This document shows, one piece after another, positions 27,040-35,171 of a DNA stretch of 64,000 bases. Under the pieces are notes generated by a model, which had not been told where the DNA came from, ran no database searches, and saw only the letters and a list, made by a program, of their open reading frames with translations. The stretch covers positions 18,232-82,231 of the forward strand of contig CAZLCS010000025.1 of NCBI GenBank assembly GCA_964557955.1. The letters run 5' to 3'. This stretch comes from JALOOX01 sp964557955. GTDB lineage: Bacteria; Desulfobacterota; Syntrophobacteria; Syntrophobacterales; Syntrophobacteraceae. A program made the position numbers and the translations under genes. The first letter of the stretch is position 1. The number at the start of each line of letters is the position of its first letter.

Positions 27040-28383
27040 TTATGCCTCAGCCTGATCGATGATTTCGTCGGAATCGTCCTCAATGTCGAGGTCAGCATCG
27101 ATATCTTCGAATGTGGCAGTAGCATCGGATTCCTCCGGGAGGCGTTTGACAACCTCGCGCACATCCAGTTTGCCCGTCACCACATCGGCAATGAGGCGGG
27201 TGCGGAATTCGCGTAGGAGAGAGATTTCACGTTCGGTGGTCGAAAGGGCGTGGTTAAGGTCGGTAGATGCATTCTCGATCGACGCGACAATGCTGTCTTG
27301 TTCTGATGGCAAAGGTACTGGCACATAAATATCGAACAGGTCCTTCCGATCGACTCCTGGTACAGCCGACTTACCTGAATGATCTGCTTTTGAGATGGTT
27401 CTGAGTACGAAATAGCACCAGCGCGGGCGGTTTCCTTGAAAATCCGTTACAAAAAGAGCTGTGTTATGAGGCCAGAAGTCACTCTCCAGAAAGAAAACGG
27501 CGTCGGTCGAACCATAACGCCCCATGACCACTCCTGGGCCTGAGGATCGAGCCTTGTAATGCGTATCGATTACACCGCCAGAAGAAACGACCGGAAATGG
27601 GCCTGGGATTCGCTGCTCAGCAGGGAGGTCGTATCCTCGCTGGAGTCGTGTTGCCCACTTCAGCCTCTTGACCTCCCAATGTGCTGGCACCTTCCCAAGC
27701 CAGGAAATCCCTGACTCCTTGAACTTCGCGTTTGGATCGAGTCCGCGGGTGACAGCGCGGTGGATGATGGCCTGTTTCTGCTCGTCGAGGAGTGCGATCA
27801 CCTTCCGCTTGGCTTGGATCGCCCTGTCCAGCCGCCCCTTCGCCCAGTCAAGAAATCGGACGATGACCGCTTGCTCGGACAGCGGTGGGACGACCACTGG
27901 TACTCTCAAGAAGTGCTCAGGGTAAAGACGCAACCTCGAGCTATTCACGCCGGTCGAACACCGCTGATACTCTGCCGCATATGTTGGAGTTCGCAAGAGA
28001 TAGTCCGCATACCTTGACTGGATGCCACATCCGGCCAGAGGACGATAAACACCGTAGGACGGGCTGACAATCCCGATGTGTCGAGCGACACCCAATGCGC
28101 CCATCCAGGCCCACATCGTATTTATCACCACGTCGCCGGGGCGGCAGATCTTGTAACCAACATTCGACTTGGCGAGAAACATGGTAACAGTTTTCTGGCT
28201 GCGAGGGGTCACTCCAGTAATGTGCGATACCGAGAGCAGTTCTTCTCGCCCAGTCTTGGAACGCTCGTCTACCTCACGAAACAGGCATTTCGCACGCAGG
28301 AGCTTCCAATGCGCAGGCAATAGGCTAAGCCATTCATGCCCCGACTCCCTGTATTCCGAATACGGTTTGAGGTCGGCGATCAT
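27040..28383 (-). CDS. hsdS: Type I restriction specificity subunit (HsdS)
   Basis: 447 residues with two target-recognition domains separated by a conserved helix. The first starts YRESGHEWLSLLPAHWKLLR; a central linker (RFLDWAKGRLDRAIQAKRKV, IALLDEQKQAIIHRAVTRGL) is followed by the second TRD starting KESGISWLGKVPAHWEVKRL. A similar helix ends the second half (LLREFRTRLIADVVTGKLDVRE). HsdS sets the bipartite DNA sequence read by HsdM and HsdR. The start overlaps the yhcG-like stop by four bases (ATGA). The target sequence cannot be deduced. Confidence 0.93.
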   Translation of the reverse strand: MIADLKPYSEYRESGHEWLSLLPAHWKLLRAKCLFREVDERSKTGREELLSVSHITGVTPRSQKTVTMFLAKSNVGYKICRPGDVVINTMWAWMGALGVARHIGIVSPSYGVYRPLAGCGIQSRYADYLLRTPTYAAEYQRCSTGVNSSRLRLYPEHFLRVPVVVPPLSEQAVIVRFLDWAKGRLDRAIQAKRKVIALLDEQKQAIIHRAVTRGLDPNAKFKESGISWLGKVPAHWEVKRLKWATRLQRGYDLPAEQRIPGPFPVVSSGGVIDTHYKARSSGPGVVMGRYGSTDAVFFLESDFWPHNTALFVTDFQGNRPRWCYFVLRTISKADHSGKSAVPGVDRKDLFDIYVPVPLPSEQDSIVASIENASTDLNHALSTTEREISLLREFRTRLIADVVTGKLDVREVVKRLPEESDATATFEDIDADLDIEDDSDEIIDQAEA

Positions 28384-29465
28384 GCAGGCTCTCCGTCCTC
28401 TGCCTGGTCGTCAGCCGATACCGCAGCGCTTTCCGCGAGTTGATAGAATTCGTGGAGCTTGGCCTGGAGCAGTTTCTTGTCGGGCAGCAGGGTCTGGTAT
28501 TCGGCGATGAGCGCCGGCGAGAGGGAACGGCTGAGGGCGTACTCCACCACTTCGCTGTCCCTGGAGGCGCAGAGCAGCACACCGATGGAGGGGCGCTCGT
28601 GGGGCTTCTTCACGTCGCGGTCCAGGGCCTCCAGGTAGAATTCGAGCTTCCCCAGGTGCTCCGGCTCGAAGCGACCCACTTTGAGTTCGATGGCCACCAG
28701 GCTGCTCAATCCCCGATGAAAGAAGAGGAGGTCAAGGGCGAAATCCTGGCCTCCCACCTGCACGGGATATTCAGACCCAATGAAGCAGAAGTCGCGCCCC
28801 AGCTCAGTCAGGAAGCGGCCAAGGTTGCCAAGCAGCGAGCGGTGGAGGTCGGCTTCCGAATGCTCGGTCGGCAGATTCAGAAAGTCAAAAAGATAGGCAT
28901 CTTTGAAACAAGACTCCGATCCTGGGTGTAATTCTCTCAACGCGGTTGAGACTTTTGGCGGGTTGAGGACCGCCCGCTCGAAGAGCGCACCGTCGATCTG
29001 ACGGGCAACCTCTCGCACGTCCCAGCGGTTTTGCGTCGCCATTCGTAGGTAAAACTCCCGTTCCTCCGGTCGTTTCGCGCGGGTCAGAATATGGAGATTG
29101 GCGGACCAGGGAAGTTCTCTCAACAGTGTTGAGAGTTTTGGCTCGTCTCGGTATGCCTCGAAAAACTGGCGCATTCGCCAGAGGTTTTGGGGCGAAAAGC
29201 CCCGGAGACCGGCCTGGCGACGCTGAATATAGGTGGAAAGCTCTTTTACGGTGCTCTTGCCCCACCCGTCGGATTCAATCCTTCGGCTGATGTATTCCCC
29301 AACCTTCCAGTAAAGCTCGATGAGCTGGGTGTTGACGGTTTGGCAGGCGCGCTGCCGGGCTTGCTCGATCAGGGTCACGATCTCGGCGAAGCTGTCTTCG
29401 ACCGGCGGCACAGCTACGGACTTGTCCGGAGCGGGCCTGGCTTTCGGAGGGGTTTTCCTGGTCAT
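28380..29465 (-). CDS. YhcG/DUF1016-family PDDEXK nuclease-domain protein
   Basis: 361 residues. The N-terminal domain (EDSFAEIVTLIEQARQRACQ, NTQLIELYWKVGEYISRRI, STYIQRRQAGLRGFSPQNLW) and the C-terminal nuclease-like part (LGRDFCFIGSEYPVQVGGQD, FALDLLFFHRGLSSLVAIEL, KVGRFEPEHLGKLEFYL) match DUF1016. The D...E-x-K pattern is visible in DFALDLLFF and VAIELKVG. It sits between hsdM and hsdS with 4-base overlaps on both sides, so it is part of the operon. DUF1016 proteins are known passengers of restriction loci; their role is not settled. Confidence 0.9.
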   Translation of the reverse strand: MTRKTPPKARPAPDKSVAVPPVEDSFAEIVTLIEQARQRACQTVNTQLIELYWKVGEYISRRIESDGWGKSTVKELSTYIQRRQAGLRGFSPQNLWRMRQFFEAYRDEPKLSTLLRELPWSANLHILTRAKRPEEREFYLRMATQNRWDVREVARQIDGALFERAVLNPPKVSTALRELHPGSESCFKDAYLFDFLNLPTEHSEADLHRSLLGNLGRFLTELGRDFCFIGSEYPVQVGGQDFALDLLFFHRGLSSLVAIELKVGRFEPEHLGKLEFYLEALDRDVKKPHERPSIGVLLCASRDSEVVEYALSRSLSPALIAEYQTLLPDKKLLQAKLHEFYQLAESAAVSADDQAEDGEPA

Positions 29466-31807
29466 GGATTTGCCCCTCCCTTCAGCAGCTCATCGAGCAC
29501 CCCTTCGACCTCTTTCCGCACGGCCAGGATATCGGCCCGGATTTCCTCCAGGGTGCGCAAGGGCTGAGGTTTGTAGAAGTGGCGTGTGAAGCTGATTTCA
29601 TAACCGATTTTCGTGGCCTCTTCCTTCACCCAGGCGTCGGGAGTGTAGGGCAGCACCTCGCGGCGCATGAAAGCCTCGATGCCTCCCTCTTCAAGAAGCG
29701 GAATCTGTTCCGTGTCCCGCAGGTCGCTGTCGGGCTCATATTCCACCACGCAAGGTTTGCCGTCGAGGATGACCGCATAGAGACCGTGCAAAGGATCCGG
29801 CTTCACCTTGCCGGGCTTGTGCACTCGGGCAATGACCGGTGGGGCGCTCTCGTCGCGCCAGCTCACCGCCTTCAGGATGAGCTTGAGATCCGTGGCGGCG
29901 ACCTTGCGACCCAGATTCTTCAGGACGCCATTCACCGCGTCCCGGAAGGCATTGTGATCGGTAAACAGCTCCCCGCCCAGCTCCTTCCGGAGCAGGGTCG
30001 CCATTTCCACCAGGCGTCCATCGCGCTCCCAGGTCCTGACGTCCAGGAGCTTCTTCTTGCGCTTTTCGGAAAGAGCCTTCCGGGAAGCGTCGTTATCCTC
30101 ATCGTCGCCCTCTTCCTCATCCCCCGCGCTCCACTCCGCCAACCGATTTTCGAGGGCCTTCTGAAAGCTTTTGAAATCCTCGAGGAGTGCATCGCCAAAT
30201 TCCTCATAGAGCATGGAACGGATTTCTTCATCTCCCGAGGCAAAGCGCAGGCCTTCAATGGCTCGGAGGGCGAGCTGGCTGTGAAGTCGCAACGGTCGCT
30301 CGACCGTCACCTTCCAGTAGCCGAAGGCTTCGTTCGGGAAGATTTTCGACTGCTTGGTCTCTTGGAAGGCGAGGAAAGCCTCGCAGATAAAGCGGATGTC
30401 GTCTTCCGAGAGCTCGCAGTTCTTCTTGCCGAGGTTTTTGCGCAGAGGCTTGAACCAGCCAGTGGCGTCGATGAGCTGCACCTGGCCCCGGCGCTGCTCG
30501 GGCTTTCGGTTGGAAAGCACCCAGATGTAAGTGGCAATGCCGGTGTTATAAAACATGTTCAGAGGGAGCGCTACGATGGCTTCGAGCCAGTCGTTTTCGA
30601 TGATCCACCGGCGGATGTTGCTCTCACCCTGCCCGGCGTCACCGGTAAATAGGCTGGAACCGTTGTGGACCTCTGCGATGCGGCTCCCCAGAGGCGTCTT
30701 ATGGTTCATCTTGCTGACCATGTTGGCCAGGAAGAGCATCTGCCCGTCGCTCGACCGGGTGACGAGGGAAAGCTCCTCACCCTGGTGCACCACCCTGAAG
30801 CGCGGGTCGCGCATCTCATCCTTACCCCCCATCGCTTCGAGGTCCTTTTTCCAGCTCTTGCCGTAGGGCGGATTGGAAAGCATGAAATCGAACTCGCGTG
30901 CGGGGAATGCATCGTGCGAGAGTGTGCTCCATTCGGCGCCGCCGACGATGTGCTCGGCGCCCTCCCCTTCCCCTTTGAGGAGCATGTCGGCCTTGCAGAT
31001 GGCGTAGGTCTCGGGGTTGATCTCCTGGCCGAAGAGGTAGGTGTTGCTCTGCTTGCCTTGCCGGGCGGCAAGCTCTTTCAGGGTCTCCTCGGCGACGGTG
31101 AGCATCCCGCCCGTGCCGCAGGCGCCGTCGTAGAGGAGATACGATCCGGACTGGATCCGGTCGGCAATGGGAAGGAAGATGAGGTTGGCCATGAGCTTCA
31201 CGGCATCGCGAGGCGTCCAGTGCTCACCGGCTTCCTCGTTGTTCTCCTCGTTGAATTTCCGGACCAGTTCCTCGAACACCGTGCCCATAGCGTGGTTGTC
31301 GAGGCCCGGGTGCTTCACCGACCCGTCGCCGTTCATGACCGGATGGGGGCTCAGGTTGATGTCGGGGTCGAGAAACTTCTCGATGAGCGTACCCAGGGCG
31401 TCGGCCTTGGAAAGCGTGGACAGCTGGCTCCGGAACTTGAAGTTGTCGAGGATCTCCTGGACGTTCGGCGAGAAGCCTTCGAGGTAGGCGTCGAAGTCGG
31501 CCCGGAGCTGCTGGCGGCTGCCGCGCCCCCTGAGGTCGCGGAGGGTGAACGGCGACGTATTGTAGAAGGCCTGTCCGGAGGCCTCGCAGAGTGCCGCGCT
31601 CTGCTCGGTGATCCCGGCATCGTCGAGCATCTTTCGGGTATCCATCACAGCCTGTTTGGTCGGCTCCAGCACCGCGTCGAGCCGCCGCAGCACGCACATG
31701 GGAAGAATCACATCGGGGTACTTTCCGCGCTTGAACAGGTCGCGGAGAACGTCGTCCGCAATCCCCCAGATGAACGAGACGATCTTGTTGTGAGTAGCTT
31801 GATCCAT
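29462..31807 (-). CDS. hsdM: Type I restriction methyltransferase subunit (HsdM)
   Basis: 781 residues. N-terminal HsdM helices (FIWGIADDVLRDLFKRGKYP, DVILPMCVLRRLDAVL) precede the methylase core: GEHWTPRDAVKLMANLIFLP, the SAM-binding YDGACGTGGMLTVAEE, and the N6-adenine motif NPPYGKSW. It makes m6A on host DNA as part of HsdM2S and thus protects against HsdR. It is longer than usual (about 500-550) because of a C-terminal extension with acidic repeats (GDEEEGDDEDNDAS) and a coiled end (LEEIRADILAVRKEVEGVLD). First gene of the leftward operon. Confidence 0.94.
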   Translation of the reverse strand: MDQATHNKIVSFIWGIADDVLRDLFKRGKYPDVILPMCVLRRLDAVLEPTKQAVMDTRKMLDDAGITEQSAALCEASGQAFYNTSPFTLRDLRGRGSRQQLRADFDAYLEGFSPNVQEILDNFKFRSQLSTLSKADALGTLIEKFLDPDINLSPHPVMNGDGSVKHPGLDNHAMGTVFEELVRKFNEENNEEAGEHWTPRDAVKLMANLIFLPIADRIQSGSYLLYDGACGTGGMLTVAEETLKELAARQGKQSNTYLFGQEINPETYAICKADMLLKGEGEGAEHIVGGAEWSTLSHDAFPAREFDFMLSNPPYGKSWKKDLEAMGGKDEMRDPRFRVVHQGEELSLVTRSSDGQMLFLANMVSKMNHKTPLGSRIAEVHNGSSLFTGDAGQGESNIRRWIIENDWLEAIVALPLNMFYNTGIATYIWVLSNRKPEQRRGQVQLIDATGWFKPLRKNLGKKNCELSEDDIRFICEAFLAFQETKQSKIFPNEAFGYWKVTVERPLRLHSQLALRAIEGLRFASGDEEIRSMLYEEFGDALLEDFKSFQKALENRLAEWSAGDEEEGDDEDNDASRKALSEKRKKKLLDVRTWERDGRLVEMATLLRKELGGELFTDHNAFRDAVNGVLKNLGRKVAATDLKLILKAVSWRDESAPPVIARVHKPGKVKPDPLHGLYAVILDGKPCVVEYEPDSDLRDTEQIPLLEEGGIEAFMRREVLPYTPDAWVKEEATKIGYEISFTRHFYKPQPLRTLEEIRADILAVRKEVEGVLDELLKGGANP

Positions 31808-31991
31808 ATGGTTGCCTGATTCTCGCTATATGTCGGATGTCGCGGTGCGTCACACCCCCATGGGTTAATTTGAAAAGTTTGCCCCTGGAGTGGAGAAGCA
31901 AAAATAAGCCTGGAAATACTGCTGCAACACCAACGCAGAGTACCACGGAGCAGAGAGGCAGGACAAACGGAACACGCCGGTCTCTAAAGTG

Positions 31992-32060
31992 TACATGTTC
32001 TACGGAACAGCTCGGAACACTCAAATAACACCATTTTACATGTTTACGCTTTATAGTATG
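31992..32060 (+). promoter_or_regulatory. Promoter/operator region of the second XRE/ImmA gene
   Basis: The octamer tacatgtt occurs twice, at 31992-31999 and 32037-32044, 45 bases apart. A tatagt -10-like box (32052-32057) and tttacg upstream give a candidate promoter. The aaaggagg ribosome binding site precedes ATG 32088. The paired octamers are probably XRE operator sites; the divergent hsdM promoter must also lie in this 280-base gap. Confidence 0.45.
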
Positions 32061-32087
32061 ATTTGAAAAAACTCAAAGGAGGCGACC

Positions 32088-33200
32088 ATGAACCTGCAGC
32101 TGCTCGCCCAGAACGTACGACGGTTGAGGACTGCAAAACATTTCAGCCAAAGCGCCCTGGCGGATACTGCTGGTCTCTCGTTGCCGGCGGTCAAAAGTAT
32201 CGAGCTCGCCAAGAGCGAGCCCCGGATGAGGACCGTTCAGGCTATAGCCAGGGCTCTTGAGGTAAGACTCCAGGATCTCTTTCTGCCAGTGCGGGAATTA
32301 CAGACTGTCCGCTTTCGATCGGCGAGACGGATGCAGAACCGGGGAAATGTCCTGGCTGCGGTGGCGAGATGGCTCGATGACTTCAATTATCTCGAGGAAA
32401 TCCTGGGCCAACAGCTCCCCTTCACCCTTAATGAAATCAGGTCGCGATGCTCCAGAGAGCATTCCACCGAAGCTGCTGAACTATGCCGGAAAAAACTGGG
32501 TCTTAAACCCAGGGAGCCCATTCACGATATCTGCGGCTTACTCGAACAAGCGGGTGTGAAACTCCTCTCTGTGCCCATGGCGTCCGACGGCTTCTTCGGA
32601 TTATCTGTCGGGGAAGAAGATGGAGGCCCTGCGGTCGTTGTGAACGTATGGGAGCGTATTGCCGTCGAGAGACGTATTTTCAGTGCTGCACATGAGCTCG
32701 GTCATCTTATGCTGCATCCCGACGCTTACGATGTGACCCAGATCAAGGAAAACAAGGAAGAGGAACAAGAGGCGGACTGTTTTGCTGGACATTTCTTGAT
32801 GCCGAACGAAGGATTTCGCAAAGAATGGGGCGAGGCGTCAGGATTGCATTGGGTGGAGAGGGTTTTCAAGATCAAGCGCATTTTCCGTGTCAGCTATAAA
32901 ACCGTCCTGTTCCGTTTGATCGAGAACGAGGTCGTGGATAGCTCCATATGGATGCGGTTCCATCAGGCCTATCATCAGAAATTCAACCGAAGACTCCCAT
33001 TCAAAGAAGAGCCGATGGCCATCGACTCCACTGAGCCGTTCGGTCTTCACCGATTCGATTTTTTCGAGGACCGATTCAGCCGGCTGACCCGGGAGGCAGT
33101 GGAAAAGGACAAGATATCCATTAGTCGGGGTGCTGAAATCCTCGGCATCAGCATCGAAGAGATGCAGGACATCCTCCGGAACTGGGAGGCGGTTTCATGA
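32088..33200 (+). CDS. XRE-ImmA/IrrE protein, antitoxin-like
   Basis: 370 residues. Helix-turn-helix at residues about 5-60 (VRRLRTAKHFSQSALADTAG, LSLPAVKSIELAKSEPRM), then a middle segment, then an ImmA/IrrE peptidase domain with AAHELGHLMLHPD and a CFAGHFLMP segment. The C-terminus has ISISRGAEILGISIEEMQDI, a helix-turn-helix-like end. Its stop overlaps the start of the PIN-like gene by four bases (ATGA), the layout of a toxin-antitoxin pair in which this protein neutralises or controls the partner. The ribosome binding site aaaggagg is strong. Confidence 0.9.
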   Translation: MNLQLLAQNVRRLRTAKHFSQSALADTAGLSLPAVKSIELAKSEPRMRTVQAIARALEVRLQDLFLPVRELQTVRFRSARRMQNRGNVLAAVARWLDDFNYLEEILGQQLPFTLNEIRSRCSREHSTEAAELCRKKLGLKPREPIHDICGLLEQAGVKLLSVPMASDGFFGLSVGEEDGGPAVVVNVWERIAVERRIFSAAHELGHLMLHPDAYDVTQIKENKEEEQEADCFAGHFLMPNEGFRKEWGEASGLHWVERVFKIKRIFRVSYKTVLFRLIENEVVDSSIWMRFHQAYHQKFNRRLPFKEEPMAIDSTEPFGLHRFDFFEDRFSRLTREAVEKDKISISRGAEILGISIEEMQDILRNWEAVS

Positions 33201-33730
33201 CGCATCGTCCCGGGATGCGTAAGCTGATGATCATGGACGCATGTGTCCTCATAGACTTCATCAAGACGGAACGGGCCGTCCTGGAGCTCGTGGTGAGACA
33301 CGTGGGAGCGCTTCATGTGACCAGCCCCGTCGTCGATGAGGTCAACGAAATCGAAGATGAAAACGAGCTCGTTGACCTCGGGTTGATCATCGTAGAGCCC
33401 GAGCTCGAAGACGCGTTCACCGCAGCGAGCGAGCGTGGGCCGACCTCGTTCCAGGATCGACTCTGCCTGCTTGCAGCCAAACGGTATGGTTTCACATGTG
33501 TCACCAACGACAAGAACCTTAGAAAGCTATGTAGGCGCGAAGGGGTTCCTTTGCTGTGGGGACTTGAGCTTCTCGCTGAATTGCATAAAGCTGGCGGAAT
33601 CGTCGACAAAGAGGCCAAGAGGATCGCGCAGGCGATACGGGCGTCAAACTCAAAGCACATCACGGCCAAGATTGTTTCGCGGTTTACGGATATCATTCGG
33701 CAGCAAGAGAATCAGCGGACTCGGCATTGA
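33197..33730 (+). CDS. PIN-like nuclease, putative toxin
   Basis: 177 residues. Acidic residues typical of PIN nucleases are present: MDACVLIDF near residue 14, SPVVDEVNE near 40, FQDRLCLLAAKRYG near 84 and CVTNDKNLRKLCRREG near 100. PIN toxins cut RNA with two metal ions. The gene overlaps its XRE-ImmA partner and shares its promoter. The combination of a PIN toxin with an ImmA protein as antitoxin is unusual but documented in prokaryotic defence loci; activity here is inferred. Confidence 0.78.
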   Translation: MTHRPGMRKLMIMDACVLIDFIKTERAVLELVVRHVGALHVTSPVVDEVNEIEDENELVDLGLIIVEPELEDAFTAASERGPTSFQDRLCLLAAKRYGFTCVTNDKNLRKLCRREGVPLLWGLELLAELHKAGGIVDKEAKRIAQAIRASNSKHITAKIVSRFTDIIRQQENQRTRH

Positions 33731-33782
33731 TCCGTGGCTGCGAGTTTTACATGCATGCCGTTGATAACAACAATGGTGGGCC

Positions 33783-34454
33783 ATGAGCAGGATGAATACT
33801 TTGCCCTCTGGGCAAAATATGTCGAAGCACTCAAGGAAGGAGCTCGAGTCATTCAAAAGCTCGTACCCGGAGGACGTACAAGAGGCCTGGCGCATCATGA
33901 TCCAGGTAGGTGAGGTCCTTGCCAATCCTTCCCTTGCAAAGCAAACCATCGAAGAAGCTCTCCGAGATGAAATTCCCCAAGATAGAGTTCGCTGGGCGGT
34001 CGACACGTTTGAGCGCTGGGAAAGCAGGGATGAAAGAAAAGCTGCGGCCAGACAGAAAGAGCGGGAAAGGCGAAGGACAAAGGGACGTATGGAAGAGCGC
34101 AAACTCACAGAGAAACAGTTCGACAAACTTGATGGGAGCTTTGACACGCAACGGTTGCTCCGTGCCGTGGACGCGCTTGATGCGGTTCGACCGACCCTCT
34201 CCGATCAATTCAACGAAGACGGCTTCCCGCGCCCTCCCGGTATCCGCAAACGATTGCTCGAGTTACATGGGAAGGCGATGGAGCTCATCAACGGCGAATT
34301 ACGACATGATACGGACCTCGGCGTATTCGATCTGGCATGGGAAATTTCCGACGAAATTGACAATGCCGTAGAATATCTCAAAGAAGTTCAGGAGATTATC
34401 GACGACTTGACGGACCTTACCCCGGATGAAGACGAAGAGCCGGATGATGAATAA
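33783..34454 (+). CDS. Helical acidic/basic hypothetical protein
   Basis: 223 residues, predicted mostly helical with a charged middle (KAAARQKERERRRTKGRMEE) and a very acidic end (DLTPDEDEEPDDE). There is no signal peptide or known motif. It starts 52 bases after the PIN gene on the same strand and could be the third member of that operon. MSKHSRKELE at 33822 is an alternative start. Function unknown. Confidence 0.55.
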   Translation: MSRMNTLPSGQNMSKHSRKELESFKSSYPEDVQEAWRIMIQVGEVLANPSLAKQTIEEALRDEIPQDRVRWAVDTFERWESRDERKAAARQKERERRRTKGRMEERKLTEKQFDKLDGSFDTQRLLRAVDALDAVRPTLSDQFNEDGFPRPPGIRKRLLELHGKAMELINGELRHDTDLGVFDLAWEISDEIDNAVEYLKEVQEIIDDLTDLTPDEDEEPDDE

Positions 34455-35171
34455 AAGGCTGTATCGAGTTTCTGCTTAGCTGTAGAAACCAGCATTCATA
34501 ATCGGGCATGCCCCCCACTCGTCCGCTTTTTCCTGCCCAGATTAAATGAATTTGTTCAGCAGATGGTGCCCACATTGTTTGACCATATCATGCAGTCTGC
34601 CCACTTTGGCTTATGCTGTGCCCATATTACTTGATCCTATCCGGTCCCCACTCTCTGCGATGTGACCTCCAGGGACCTCGGAATCGTGTCTCTCAAAGAC
34701 GGACGGCATTGGGGGACGGGCTGAAGCTAAATCAAGCGTACTTGTGGATCGAGGAAAGTCAGTTGTTCCAGATAATGTGGGTCCCTACCATTTATTCTGG
34801 GTCCAAAATTCTATAAAGTGGGTCCAGAAATGAATAATCTGGGTCGAGACTTTTGCAAAGTACCAAGTAATTTGGGCCCAGAATTGCGATCACTCAGGGT
34901 CCGGACGGTTATGATTCCAGCCCCTACAGCTAGGCTTCAACCTGGAAGCCGCTTTCGGCCCGACCAAACAAGAACTGCTTTCTCCTTTTGAGAGCAGGGG
35001 CGTTACAATCGCTCTCGATCAACAGGGAAGACGGGCGGAGCTCAGCGAAGGATAAAAGGTAATCTGAACAACGACACCACCAGAGATCGTTTGTGGGCCA
35101 CGCCCCATAAACGATCGAAAACCAAGACCCCACCCCCTTCTCTGCCCTCATGATTCTGACGTCGGCGCTAC
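34455..35171. other. Gene-free stretch with IS21-like terminal-repeat debris
   Basis: No gene is seen in these 717 bases. Copies of a tgggtcc motif occur at 34778, 34798, 34819 and 34840 (last as tgggtcg), spaced 20-21 bases, with tgggccc at 34873. Reverse-oriented relatives (tgcccac/tgcccat) occur at 34567, 34598 and 34619. Regular multiple end repeats of this kind are typical of IS21-family elements, whose genes are missing here. A 14-bp imperfect hairpin lies at 35085-35116. Confidence 0.5.
34765..34784 (+). repeat. 20-bp inverted repeat, right copy, at defence-island edge
   Basis: The sequence gttccagataatgtgggtcc is the exact reverse complement of 18642-18661. It contains the first of the evenly spaced tgggtcc motifs, so the repeat is probably the binding unit of a lost IS21-like transposase. 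Confidence 0.7.
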
